A DNA stretch of 64,000 nucleotides from JAGVSV01 sp050952845 (GTDB lineage Bacteria; Bacillota; Clostridia; Christensenellales; Aristaeellaceae). A program made the translations under genes and the position numbers. Location of the stretch: contig JBMNLP010000001.1 of the NCBI GenBank assembly GCA_050952845.1, forward strand, positions 558,001 to 622,000, written 5' to 3'. Within the stretch, counting starts at the first letter, position 1. Every line of letters begins with the position of its first letter. This document shows positions 16,805 to 25,569 of the stretch, piece by piece. The notes under the pieces are model-generated. The model had not been told where the DNA came from and ran no database searches. It saw only the letters and a list, made by a program, of their open reading frames with translations.

Positions 16805-18091
16805 CTACTCCGCGTTCTTGCCTTCCAGCCACAGCTGGCGGATGCGGTCATATACGCTGTCCGGGTACTCGAAATTCCCTTCAGGCGCGCAGGGCAGGAG
16901 GTCCTCACCTGCTGATATGTCAGGGTTCGTGCTCTTGTTGTCATGGCGCCACGCGTCGCGCTCCTCCGGGTTGCGCAAATTGGGCACCCGGATGGGCATA
17001 TTGCCGGCCAGGATGCTACGGTACGCTAAAATGCCGACGATGCCCATATCCACAGCGTCATACACGTCGATAGAGTACTTGACTCCCTCCGGATTTCCCA
17101 GGATTTTCTGGATAAAGAAATGCGTGGGGTAGAAATCGCTGCCACCGTGCGTATTGAACTCCCTGGCGAGTTCGGTAAAGGAGGCCGGGTCAGGCGCATA
17201 GTATTCATTTACGCCCACACAGAGCTTTTCGCCTTCCAGATACACGTGAATCTCCCGTTCTTGCCCCTTCGGCGCATAACCGGGCGTGAACAGCTCGCTT
17301 TCCATGCTGCCCTTTGTACCAAACACCCTGTAATGAACACTGCCTGGCTCTCTTTTCAATGCGCCGTGAACGCTGCGCGCCACGGCGCCATTGTCCATGA
17401 CAACCAGTTCAATGCCCGGGCGAATGCCGGATTTGTACCCGGTTGGCCGCTCCTTGTCGTTGTGTTGGCTGGTAAAGCCCGTGACTTGCACTGGCCGGCG
17501 GCCGGTGATGGTCATCAAGGGACCGAAAGAATGCGTGCAGTAGTACGTCGGGTAGAGGTTGTTGCGCCAATGGTTTCTGTCCCCATATGTAATGGAAGGC
17601 GCAATGGCTGCACAGTCATGGATGTACTCGCCTTCGGCGTACTGTACTTCGCCGAACTCTCCGGACTCGAAGCGTTGCCACATTTCGAAAGTATGCCACA
17701 TATAGCAGTAGTTTTCCGCGTAAGCGTATACTTTGCCGCTCTCCTCAACGGCTTCGATCAGCGCCACTGCCTGCGCCATGGTTTCACAGGGAAGCACTTC
17801 GCTGAGCACGTGACGGCCGCTTTTCAGCAGGCGTATCGCAAAGGGGGCATGCTCATTGGCGTAGTTGGCCAGCACCACGGCATCCATGTCATGCAGAAAG
17901 AAATCCTCGAAATCCGTGTATAGCGAGACTGCCAGTTGATTTTCTTCAGCCAGGTTATTCACTTTGTCCAGTGCAGGCTGATACTTGTCGCACACCGCTA
18001 CCAGGGTTGCCTGCGGGTGTTTTGCCAGCACCCGCATCATGGACATGCCGCGGCCGGCGCCAAACACGCCGATTTTCAGTTTTTCCGCCAT
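16805..18091 (-). CDS. Gfo/Idh/MocA-family oxidoreductase
   Basis: A ~428-residue NAD(P)-dependent sugar or polyol dehydrogenase. The Rossmann motif GVFGAGRG is near the N-terminus, then EVLPCETMAQAV and YAYAENYCYM in the substrate region. Start chosen at ATG 18091: AAAGGA lies 8 bases before it, whereas the ATG at 18100 overlaps that site. It follows the fucose-isomerase-like gene by 14 bp and is the last gene of the minus-strand catabolic operon. Substrate unknown; the operon suggests a deoxy-sugar or inositol-like compound. Confidence 0.88.
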   Translation of the reverse strand: MAEKLKIGVFGAGRGMSMMRVLAKHPQATLVAVCDKYQPALDKVNNLAEENQLAVSLYTDFEDFFLHDMDAVVLANYANEHAPFAIRLLKSGRHVLSEVLPCETMAQAVALIEAVEESGKVYAYAENYCYMWHTFEMWQRFESGEFGEVQYAEGEYIHDCAAIAPSITYGDRNHWRNNLYPTYYCTHSFGPLMTITGRRPVQVTGFTSQHNDKERPTGYKSGIRPGIELVVMDNGAVARSVHGALKREPGSVHYRVFGTKGSMESELFTPGYAPKGQEREIHVYLEGEKLCVGVNEYYAPDPASFTELAREFNTHGGSDFYPTHFFIQKILGNPEGVKYSIDVYDAVDMGIVGILAYRSILAGNMPIRVPNLRNPEERDAWRHDNKSTNPDISAGEDLLPCAPEGNFEYPDSVYDRIRQLWLEGKNAE

Positions 18092-18105
18092 TGTAGTCAT
18101 CCTTT

Positions 18106-19494
18106 CTAAATTGAATGAACCTCAAAGTGCATCATCTTGCCAAAGGCGAGAATATCACTTATATCAGCATTGTAAACCATTGCCGAATGATGCGTGCCGC
18201 CCAGCTCGGAATAAGCGTTCAGGAATGCCGGCAACGCCATGCCCGGCTTCATCCAGCCCTGCACAGCATCGCGATATGCGCCGAACTGAAGCCCCTTGTC
18301 CATCATTTCCACATCCGCCGCGATGAAGCAGAAACCGTCCTTTGAAGGGGCAAGGTTTACCCATACCGCCTTGCCCGGGCGGTAGCAGAACGCCGGCGCA
18401 ACCGTGTCGCCGCAGCTGTTGTAGCTGAAGGGCTTATCAACCAAAGAAGGCTTCCATACCGACAGATCAGGGTTTCCTTCGCCCATGTGGTTCAGCAGGA
18501 TGATGTCTTCCTTCCAGTCCGGACAGAACATCTCCACAAAGGTGGTATCGTTGTATACCGATCGCAGGGCGCCGACCAGGCCGGCCGTCAGCACATCGCC
18601 CTCACCGGCATAGCCCAGGCCGCGGGCCATGCTCTTGCTGCATTCCACAAAGGGCATCTTGGGCAGTCCGCATGCATCCAGGCTGAGGAAATTGATCGTC
18701 AGGGCGCTCAGACGCAGGGCGTCCGCCCATTTCCGGACCGCCAGTCCCGCTTTTGTCGCCAGGCGATAGGCTGCGGTGTTTTCTATATCGACTTGAAAAT
18801 TTTTCTGATCCAGCGCAATTTCCTCGTTGATTTCCTCCTCGCTCACTTTTTGCAGGAAATCAGCGATGTCCTGTTCGCCCATCCGGAATACGCTTGCCCC
18901 GATGCTGCGCTTGTATTCTTCATCGTCAATTTGAAAATCGCCCATGCCCTGAAAGGGAGCGCCCACCGCGCCCACCCTGGCGCGCCGAAAGGCTTGCGCC
19001 AAGGCAGCGGCGCGGCATTTGCCCATCACGTCGGCAAGGACAGCGCTGTGCAATACATGCCCGGTGCACAGGAAATACTGCACGCCGTGCCTGCGCAGCA
19101 GGTTGCACATATCCTGAACGCCATGGATGCCGTGGTTTTTGCCGATCCCGTTGTAATAGCCTGCCCGGTCGATCAGGTCGTAATCCGGCGTTGTGTTCAG
19201 GACGATGATGGGCACGCCGGCGCGCTTGAGCGCGTCAATGGATTCAAGCGACGGGGAATAGGCCAAATGCTGCGTGATAATCGCAGCGACATCCTGCTCT
19301 AAAAAGGTGTCGATGGCCTGCTCAAATTCTTCTTTGATGCGGCAAACCGGCGCCGGCACGATATCAAGCCCCTCAGCCCGCAGCATCTGAACGATCGAGC
19401 GCATGTAGGCTTCCAGGGGTTCGCGGCTTTCGGTGCCCGTATCATCATACAGCTTGATATACAGGGGGAGATAGCCGAACGTTGCGCGCTTCAT
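18106..19494 (-). CDS. L-fucose/L-arabinose isomerase-like protein
   Basis: A 462-residue protein related to the L-fucose isomerase superfamily. It opens with GYLPLYIKLYD, has a Rossmann-like N-terminal part (VAAIITQHLAYSPS, VPIIVLNTTPDYD) and a second domain with GEGDVLTAGLVGAL and VEMFCPDWKEDIILLNHMGE, matching the metal-binding Glu/His region of the family. Its start overlaps the amidohydrolase stop (ATGA). It probably interconverts an aldose and a ketose for the kinase at 20597-22075. Many proteins of this group are annotated only by superfamily, so the sugar is open. Confidence 0.75.
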   Translation of the reverse strand: MKRATFGYLPLYIKLYDDTGTESREPLEAYMRSIVQMLRAEGLDIVPAPVCRIKEEFEQAIDTFLEQDVAAIITQHLAYSPSLESIDALKRAGVPIIVLNTTPDYDLIDRAGYYNGIGKNHGIHGVQDMCNLLRRHGVQYFLCTGHVLHSAVLADVMGKCRAAALAQAFRRARVGAVGAPFQGMGDFQIDDEEYKRSIGASVFRMGEQDIADFLQKVSEEEINEEIALDQKNFQVDIENTAAYRLATKAGLAVRKWADALRLSALTINFLSLDACGLPKMPFVECSKSMARGLGYAGEGDVLTAGLVGALRSVYNDTTFVEMFCPDWKEDIILLNHMGEGNPDLSVWKPSLVDKPFSYNSCGDTVAPAFCYRPGKAVWVNLAPSKDGFCFIAADVEMMDKGLQFGAYRDAVQGWMKPGMALPAFLNAYSELGGTHHSAMVYNADISDILAFGKMMHFEVHSI

Positions 19495-20582
19495 CCTCTT
19501 TCACTCCTTTTTTTGTGCTGCTCAATGCTTTTCTTCGTCCCGTTCAACAGGCGCTCGGCGTTTCCGTAAAACACGTCTTGGACATCCTGGCGGCTCAGCC
19601 CCAATTTGGCGGCAGCGCGCTTGAAAGCTAAGATCTCTTCATAGAGGAAGAACGTCATCTGCTCCCCTTCCGCGGCGCTGACTTCCCGGAGGTGCTTGTC
19701 TTGCTGCGCGCCTCCATACAGGCCGGGCGGCACCAGGTTGATGTAGATGCCGTTTTCCTCTATCCGGCGCGTCCGCATCCGCAGGATGGGCAGATCGCTG
19801 CCAAAGAGGGCGTTCTTGGGCCCCATCAGGCGGAGCAGTTCATGGATGGCGTATTCGCAGCAGTTGGCGCTGAAATCAAACATCAGGTCCGGGCATTCCG
19901 CTGCATAGATCTCCAGCGCGTTGCCGACATTCTCCTTCACATAGGCACGCCCGATGTGCGCAATAATCAAGCGGATTTGTGGGAATTCCCGCTTGATTTC
20001 GAGCACCTGCGCAATGTTCACAGGGTCTCTCAGCCGGCCGTCCCGCGGTATGTGCAGCATGACGACGGCGCCCAGCCGATCCATGGCCCGCAGCTGTTCC
20101 TTGGGGAAGAAGTCAAAGATGCGCAGCTCCTTCTCCGGCAGATAATCGGGGGACAGCGACAAATAGCTCTTGATGCCTAAGAAGCCATCTTTCAGGATGG
20201 CCTGCTCCAACTCCCTGCCGCTTTGCTCGGGCATGGAGTAGTATAAGGCGGGATAGCCATTGGCTTTTGCGCAATCGGCTACATAGGCATTCAGCGGGCC
20301 CTGGGTATCCCTGCGCGTGCTTGTGAACAGCAGGGGAATGACCTGCTTCCCGGGAAACATCAGGCGATACGTTTCCTGTAAGTCCTCTAAGCTGTTGTCA
20401 CGCGCAACCAGCGAAGGCCAGGTGACGGTGCGCTGGGTTTCACCCTTTGCCAATGGCTTGGGCGGGATCAGGCTTTCCAGCCAGATGTGCGCATGGATAT
20501 CGATGATTTTGTCAGGAAGAAAATCCCTGATTTCTTCTTCGTATATTTTGCGATCCCGTGCGGTTACTTCAAACAATGGCAT
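19491..20582 (-). CDS. TIM-barrel amidohydrolase (amidohydrolase_2 type)
   Basis: A 363-residue metal-dependent hydrolase. The first strand carries IIDIHAHIW (HxH metal motif), a later strand has VVMLHIPRDG and another RLIIAHIGRA, and the final metal Asp is in ALFGSDLP, in the expected order. Family members hydrolyse lactones or decarboxylate aromatic acids. Start chosen at ATG 20582, 7 bases after AAGGAG; the ATG at 20588 is too close. It lies between kinase and isomerase genes, so sugar-lactone hydrolysis is a reasonable guess. Confidence 0.8.
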   Translation of the reverse strand: MPLFEVTARDRKIYEEEIRDFLPDKIIDIHAHIWLESLIPPKPLAKGETQRTVTWPSLVARDNSLEDLQETYRLMFPGKQVIPLLFTSTRRDTQGPLNAYVADCAKANGYPALYYSMPEQSGRELEQAILKDGFLGIKSYLSLSPDYLPEKELRIFDFFPKEQLRAMDRLGAVVMLHIPRDGRLRDPVNIAQVLEIKREFPQIRLIIAHIGRAYVKENVGNALEIYAAECPDLMFDFSANCCEYAIHELLRLMGPKNALFGSDLPILRMRTRRIEENGIYINLVPPGLYGGAQQDKHLREVSAAEGEQMTFFLYEEILAFKRAAAKLGLSRQDVQDVFYGNAERLLNGTKKSIEQHKKRSERG

Positions 20583-20596
20583 GTTCATTCTCCTTC

Positions 20597-22075
20597 TCAG
20601 AATCCAAAGAGATCCTGCGCTTGCTTTTTGTATGCCCTGAAAAGGACGGCATATTCACTGGCTTCAGCGGCTTGGGGTTCAATTTGTTTTTTGGTTGGCG
20701 ACATGTTCCGGCAGGCTGTGACAACGTCCGGGTACAGGTTGCTGCCGACGGTTGCCAGCATGGCCGCGCCCACGCAGGCCAGGTCGTCCACGTCTGTTAT
20801 GTAGATTGTTCGGTTGAGGATGTTGGCGATCATTTGTAGCCAGACGGGGCTTTTCAGCGCGCCGCCTGCCACGGTGATCTGATGAATGGGGCGGTGTGCG
20901 TGCATGCGTTCCAGCGCCCAGGCGATCTGATACACGATGCCCTCCATGATGGCCTGGGTGAAATGTGCCCAGCCATGCGAGAGATCGAGCCCAAAAAATG
21001 TTGCTTTTGCCTGATGATTCCTAATGGGACAGTTTGCGCCGCCAAAGTACGGGTAGAAGCACAAGCCCTGGGCGCCGGGTTTGAACTGCCTGGAAACCGT
21101 GTCGTTGATGGTATCATAGCTCAGCGCTTCGGCGTTGGCACAGGCAACCTTCTTCCTGAACCAATCCAGGCTGACCCCCCCGTTGGATATGGAGATCATC
21201 GACCCCCATTTGCCCGCCACCGCCGGGACGGACTGCGCAAAGCCGGAGTCAAAATCCGGCGTGTCCTGCAACACCGTGACGACCCAGGCAGTTCCCGTGC
21301 CGATGACGGCATCCCCGCTGTTGACAATGCCCGCTCCTAAGCTGACTGCATACTGGTCATGAGCACCGCTTGACAACACGACATCCTCGGGCAAGCCCAG
21401 CGTTTCCGCGGCGGAGGCGGTCAGGGTGCCGATGAAACAACCGGACGGAATCAGCTCGGGCAGCTGCCGCTCCTCAACCATCGCGAACTGCGTAAGCTGC
21501 CGGCAGTATCTTCCTTCGCGGATGTTGATCAGCTGGTTGATGCCCGCGTTGGATAAATCAACAGCCGCACGGCCGGTCAGCCGTGCGGCAAGAAAGTCGT
21601 GAACCGACAGGTACATATGGGCGCGGGCGCAGATGTCCTTGTGCTGGCGGCGCAGGTGCCGGAGCACCAGGGCGGGCAGCCCGGCGCCCAAGCCCCATCC
21701 TGTGGTTTGGTACATCAGTTCCTCGCCGAACCGATCCATGAACTCCTGCCGCTCGTGGTCACAGCGCCTGTCATTCCAGACAACCGCCCGGCCAAGGGGC
21801 GCGAGCTCCCGGTCCACCGGCACCATGGTGCCGCCCTGGGTGGACAGCGCCAGCCCCTTTACCCTTGAAGCGATGTCCCCAGTTGCGCACACGGAGCGGA
21901 CGCAGGCGACAACCGCCTGCCACCAATCCTGCGCACATTGTTCTGAATAGCCGACTTCCGGCGTGTAAATCGGATATTGGACAGCATGCCGGGCTAGGAT
22001 TTTTCCATGGACATCCATCAGCAAGGCCTTGGTGCTGCCTGTTCCCGCATCAATGCCGATAACCAGGGGCATCAT
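20597..22075 (-). CDS. FGGY-family carbohydrate kinase (xylulokinase-like)
   Basis: A 492-residue sugar kinase of the ASKHA fold. The N-terminal phosphate loop is VIGIDAGTGSTKALL; ALSTQGGTMVPVD and WNDRRCD follow in the substrate region, then GTGTAWVVT and the C-terminal adenosine motif ITVAGGALKSPVW. AAAGGAGG precedes the first ATG by 9 bases. It should phosphorylate the ketose made by the isomerase-like protein in the same operon. The sequence resembles xylulokinases overall, but the sugar cannot be fixed from motifs. Confidence 0.88.
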   Translation of the reverse strand: MMPLVIGIDAGTGSTKALLMDVHGKILARHAVQYPIYTPEVGYSEQCAQDWWQAVVACVRSVCATGDIASRVKGLALSTQGGTMVPVDRELAPLGRAVVWNDRRCDHERQEFMDRFGEELMYQTTGWGLGAGLPALVLRHLRRQHKDICARAHMYLSVHDFLAARLTGRAAVDLSNAGINQLINIREGRYCRQLTQFAMVEERQLPELIPSGCFIGTLTASAAETLGLPEDVVLSSGAHDQYAVSLGAGIVNSGDAVIGTGTAWVVTVLQDTPDFDSGFAQSVPAVAGKWGSMISISNGGVSLDWFRKKVACANAEALSYDTINDTVSRQFKPGAQGLCFYPYFGGANCPIRNHQAKATFFGLDLSHGWAHFTQAIMEGIVYQIAWALERMHAHRPIHQITVAGGALKSPVWLQMIANILNRTIYITDVDDLACVGAAMLATVGSNLYPDVVTACRNMSPTKKQIEPQAAEASEYAVLFRAYKKQAQDLFGF

Positions 22076-22090
22076 CTGACAGTTCCTCCT

Positions 22091-22228
22091 TTAGCCTTCA
22101 ACGGTCTGGTGTGCGCTTTTCCAGGCGATCATGCCCGCATTGGACGCCATGCTGCCGCGGTACGCATCCGGTTCAGGGTGGATGCCGGTTCGGATGGCTT
22201 CGGCAAACTTGACTTGGCGTACCTTCAT
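22091..22228 (-). pseudogene. C-terminal remnant of a Gfo/Idh/MocA oxidoreductase
   Basis: A 45-codon frame (ATG 22228, stop TAA 22091-22093) whose product, with FAEAIRTGIHPEPDAYRG and ASNAGMIAWKSA, reads like the last ~40 residues of a Gfo/Idh/MocA dehydrogenase. No ribosome site precedes the ATG, and the rest of the gene is missing: the YjbQ gene ends only 5 bp upstream. Best read as a deletion scar in which a dehydrogenase gene between yjbQ and the kinase gene was lost. Confidence 0.5.
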
Positions 22229-22233
22229 TGGTT

Positions 22234-22836
22234 TTATGCCTGATCGATGGGGGCGCGTTCAGCGTCCGAAAATTTGCGCAGCGTATTGACCACCTCGCCG
22301 TCTTTCCACTTCCGGTCGGTGATCGCTTCGCTGGTTCCCTGGACGGTGACATTGACCGTCCGCGTTCTGTTGCGGACATGATCCCAATCGATGAAAAAGA
22401 TCCTGGCGAATTGGCCTAAGTCCAGCACGCCGTCCTTTACGGTGATGGTTTCGCTTCTGCCAAAGAATGCGCTGCGCAGATGGCCATCGGTGTTCATGCT
22501 GGTGTAATTGCCGGGCTCGTTCACGCTGCGGCCGTATTGCAGGTGAACGGGGCCGGGATGCCGGTATTGTTTCTCCTCGGTGTAGTCCGGAACGATTTTC
22601 CGCATGATGTCCAACAGGTCATGCTGGAGGTATTCCAGATCAAAGTCGGTATAATCATGGGAGGATTCCTGAATCATGACGCTGCACGTGGTATGGTGGG
22701 AAACCACCGCGCATATCCCGTTTTGAATGCCGGACTCGAGAACCACTTGCTTGATTTCATCCGTTACGTCATGAAATGTTGGGATCCACCCCCGGGAGTT
22801 GACTTTAATTTCTTTCTGAACCATCATGAATTCCAT
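22234..22836 (-). CDS. YjbQ/UPF0047 family protein, copy 1
   Basis: A 200-residue member of the YjbQ (UPF0047) family, small trimeric proteins reported to have weak thiamine-phosphate-synthase activity, with no settled role. Conserved features: AVVSHHTTCSVMIQE, the YRHPGPVHL block, NTDGHLRSAFFGRS, and a final IFFIDWDHVRNRTRTV. It is longer than the ~135-165 residues usual for the family, with a C-terminal extension of about 30 residues. First gene of the minus-strand catabolic operon, with GCAGGAGG before the ATG. A paralogue sits at the end of the divergent plus-strand operon. Confidence 0.85.
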   Translation of the reverse strand: MEFMMVQKEIKVNSRGWIPTFHDVTDEIKQVVLESGIQNGICAVVSHHTTCSVMIQESSHDYTDFDLEYLQHDLLDIMRKIVPDYTEEKQYRHPGPVHLQYGRSVNEPGNYTSMNTDGHLRSAFFGRSETITVKDGVLDLGQFARIFFIDWDHVRNRTRTVNVTVQGTSEAITDRKWKDGEVVNTLRKFSDAERAPIDQA

Positions 22837-23077
22837 TGATGTAACCTCCTGCCTGCTCAGCTGCTAAAATACTGGGTGCCGGAAGCAGTTTCTGCCCTGA
22901 AGCGACGGCTTGATGCGCTTGGCGGTCGATGCTATGTTGTAAACCTCCGGATAGGTGCAGGAAGAACGGGTGATGTTTTAGAATTCGCCTGCACCAGTTG
23001 ACCATTAACCAGGCACGAACGCTTACAAGTTTCAGGGATACCGGCTTCGATCCAGGCAACCCAACTGATCCTTTCCT

Positions 23078-23106
23078 TATATATCACAGCGGGGCGGCGC
23101 TGTCAA
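23078..23106 (-). promoter_or_regulatory. Strong sigma-A promoter of the yjbQ-kinase operon
   Basis: Minus strand TTGACA (23101-23106), 17-base spacer, TATATA (23078-23083). It gives a leader of roughly 235 bases before the yjbQ ATG. Confidence 0.7.
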
Positions 23107-23348
23107 CACCATTTCTCCTATTTATTTGCTTATTCTGTTTTCTTGCTTTTGTATACATTGCGTACTTGCAAATACAGGAAATTTAAGGAAGAAAACAGAA
23201 AAGAAATAGAGAAGAAAGTCATGCCTGGGAAAATGAGGGATCAATTGAGTTCTTAAGTGTTATGTATAACATGATTCGAAACAGATGCGTTGCCAGCGGA
23301 AAATGTTGCGATTTTATGCCTCTATGGCTTTCGCTTTGTCGGAAAATA

Positions 23349-23357
23349 TGGTATAAA
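23349..23357 (+). promoter_or_regulatory. Extended -10 promoter of the SIS-deoR operon
   Basis: TGGTATAAA (an extended -10 box, TGn plus TATAAA) about 77 bases before the SIS gene start; no good -35 box is seen at the usual distance. Confidence 0.5.
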
Positions 23358-23433
23358 TGAAAGGCAATGCGGAACCAAGGGTGATGGCGTTCATTCATGT
23401 TGCGCATCATGCATTGAGATCGGAGGCTGTACA

Positions 23434-24072
23434 ATGAAACTGGACCATGACACGCTGCAGCTGTTGTATGATGTATTTACTATCGAGTCCGACTGTATCC
23501 GGGACATGCGCGCGCATTTTGAAGAAGCCGCTTTTACGCACGCTGTGCGCTTGCTGATGTCGGCTGAAAGGATCGGCACATCGGGCTGCGGACATTCCGG
23601 GTTTGTATGCCAGCATTTGGCGCACCTGCTGTGTTGTATCGAGCGCCCTGCAAGGTTTATATCGCCCGCCGAAGCCGTGCATGGCGCGATGGGCTTCCTG
23701 AAAGCCGGTGATGTGATGGTATTGGCTTCCCGCGGAGGGAAAACCGCGGAGCTGCTGCCCATGCTGGACATTTGCAAGCAGAAAGCGATTTCTGTTATTG
23801 TGATAACGGCCAATACATCGTCGGTTCTGGCAAAGGGTGCGGATGTGGTGCTCAAGCAATATGTAAACCGGGAGACAGACCGAGACAACGCGCAGGGCAC
23901 AACGTCTACGACATCCTTATATGTGATGTGCCATTTGCTGCAAACTGCCTTGATTGAACTGACGGGGTATTCCAGGCAACAGTTTGCTGTCAACCATCCC
24001 GGCGGCGCGGTAGGCGAGCGTCTGAACAAGGAGGACAGCGCACCCATGGTGAAAGGAGTTGAATCAAAATGA
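23434..24072 (+). CDS. SIS-domain sugar-phosphate isomerase/binding protein
   Basis: A 212-residue single SIS-domain protein like the N-terminal part of KdsD/GutQ arabinose-5-phosphate isomerases: TSGCGHSGFVCQHLAH, VLASRGGKTAELLP (phosphate loop) and the end motif NHPGGAVGERL. It lacks CBS domains. The longest frame begins at 23290, but GGAGG at 23422-23426, 7 bases before ATG 23434, marks the true start. Its stop overlaps the start of the DeoR gene (ATGA). Probably isomerises a pentose or hexose phosphate in the catabolic route, or senses it. Confidence 0.85.
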   Translation: MKLDHDTLQLLYDVFTIESDCIRDMRAHFEEAAFTHAVRLLMSAERIGTSGCGHSGFVCQHLAHLLCCIERPARFISPAEAVHGAMGFLKAGDVMVLASRGGKTAELLPMLDICKQKAISVIVITANTSSVLAKGADVVLKQYVNRETDRDNAQGTTSTTSLYVMCHLLQTALIELTGYSRQQFAVNHPGGAVGERLNKEDSAPMVKGVESK

Positions 24073-24878
24073 AACTGGAAGCTCGCCGCGATGTGATTCT
24101 GTCCCTGCTGGAAAAGGAGGGGCGTGTCCGCGTCAGCCAGCTCAGCAAGCAGCTTGGCGTTTCGGCTGTTACCATCCGGACGGATTTGTCTAAAATGGAG
24201 GAGGAAGGGCTGCTCAAGAGGGTGCAGGGCGGCGCGGTTCAAACGACCCTGAGCCTTTATAACCATGAGTTTCAAAGGCGCAGGAACATGCACCAGGATG
24301 CCAAGACACGCATCGGCGCCCTGGCGGCGGACATGATCAACGATGGGGATTCGCTGTTTATCAACGGCGGCTCCACCACCTATTACACGGCGCTGGAGCT
24401 GAAGAAAAAGCAGAAATTAAGCGTGGTAACCAATGCCCTCAATGTAGCGATTGAGCTGGCCATGTGCCCGTCCTTTTCTGTTATTTTAGTTGGCGGAACG
24501 CTGAACCCGTACTATTCTTTTATGTACGGAAGCGATGCGCTGAACCAGCTGCGGCGGTACAGGGTGTCCAAAACCATCATCTCCATAGACGGCATCAACG
24601 GACGTGGCATTACCACCATCCATCCGGAAGAAGCCGCCATTGTCGCGGCCATGATTGAGCGGGCGGACTGCAGGATGATCGTTGCGGACGGCAGCAAAGT
24701 GGGAAACGAAGGGTTTGTCAACATCTGCGGCCTGGACATGATCGATGTGTTGCTGACCGATGAAACGGCCGACCGCGATATCCTCGATGAAATCCGGGCG
24801 CAGGATGTGGACATTCATCTACCATTATTGAAAGGACGGCATCGCAATGAAACGACCGCTGAGAACCCCATTCTTTGA
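24069..24878 (+). CDS. DeoR-family transcriptional regulator
   Basis: A 269-residue repressor-type regulator. Residues ~6-55 form the DeoR winged helix (VSQLSKQLGVSAVTIRTDL then EEEGLLKRVQGGA). The effector domain (DeoRC, a ribose-isomerase-like fold) shows INGGSTTYY, VILVGGTLNPYY and MIVADGSKVG, the residues that bind a sugar phosphate. It overlaps both neighbours (4 bp with the SIS gene, 32 bp with the TIM-like gene). It likely controls this divergent cluster in response to a phosphorylated intermediate. Confidence 0.92.
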   Translation: MKLEARRDVILSLLEKEGRVRVSQLSKQLGVSAVTIRTDLSKMEEEGLLKRVQGGAVQTTLSLYNHEFQRRRNMHQDAKTRIGALAADMINDGDSLFINGGSTTYYTALELKKKQKLSVVTNALNVAIELAMCPSFSVILVGGTLNPYYSFMYGSDALNQLRRYRVSKTIISIDGINGRGITTIHPEEAAIVAAMIERADCRMIVADGSKVGNEGFVNICGLDMIDVLLTDETADRDILDEIRAQDVDIHLPLLKGRHRNETTAENPIL

Positions 24879-25557
24879 GATTGGCGTCAAAAACTACATC
24901 TATGGCGACGACGTGCTGAAAATGGCCATGCACGCCGATCGGTGTGCGGAAAAATATGATGTGGACGTCATCATGATCGTACCGTATACGGAAATCCGGA
25001 CGGTCAGGCAAAATACCAAGCGCCTGTTTGTCTTTGCCCCCTATATGGATACTCTGCGCCCCGGCAGAGGCATGGCGGATGTGCTGCCCGAAGCCATCAA
25101 GGCGGCAGGGGCGGAAGGCGTTGTCATCAACCATTGCGAGCGGCCCATGTCGCTCCCGCAGATGAAGGCTACGATTGACCGCGCAAGGGAGCTGGACCTG
25201 TATATCTTCGGCTGTGCGGATTCCATTGTAGAAACCCAGGCTCTGGCGCAGCTGCGCCCGGATATCATCAATCCGGAGCCCAATGAACTCATTGGCGGCG
25301 GCGGGGGCGTCAGCGATCAGGCCTATGTTGAGGCAAATATCCGCGCGGTGAAGGATATTGATGAGGACATCATGGTGGAGCAGGCTGCGGGCGTCTCCTC
25401 GCCCAAGGAGGTATATGATTTTATTTTTGCCGGCTGTGAAGCAACGGGGGCAGCCTCGGGGATTTTTCGGGCAGAGGATCCATATCAGATGGCGGAAGCA
25501 ATGATCGCAGCCGTGCGGAAAGCAAAAGACGACCGGGACGCGGCAAACCGCTTATAA
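24847..25557 (+). CDS. Triose-phosphate-isomerase-like protein
   Basis: A 236-residue TIM-barrel enzyme of the TpiA superfamily. Likely active residues are the Lys in GVKNYIYG, the His/Glu pair in NHCERPM and the general base Glu in PEPNELIGGGG, with VSSPKEVYDFI near the phosphate site. It is shorter than glycolytic TpiA and sits in a catabolic operon, so it more likely acts on a related ketose or tetrose phosphate than in glycolysis. The start lies inside the end of the deoR gene; AAAGGACGG precedes the ATG. Confidence 0.75.
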   Translation: MKRPLRTPFFEIGVKNYIYGDDVLKMAMHADRCAEKYDVDVIMIVPYTEIRTVRQNTKRLFVFAPYMDTLRPGRGMADVLPEAIKAAGAEGVVINHCERPMSLPQMKATIDRARELDLYIFGCADSIVETQALAQLRPDIINPEPNELIGGGGGVSDQAYVEANIRAVKDIDEDIMVEQAAGVSSPKEVYDFIFAGCEATGAASGIFRAEDPYQMAEAMIAAVRKAKDDRDAANRL

Positions 25558-25569
25558 GGAGGATGCACA

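Larger units (their letters stand above)
22837..23433. other. Divergent control region between the two catabolic operons
   Basis: About 600 bp without a gene. It contains the minus-strand promoter (23078-23106) followed by a leader of about 235 bases, and the plus-strand promoter (23349-23357). The minus leader can form an 8-bp hairpin (CCTGCACC 22988-22995 with GGTGCAGG 22954-22961). Operator sites for the DeoR regulator encoded at 24069 would be expected here; I see no obvious palindrome to name. Confidence 0.5.
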
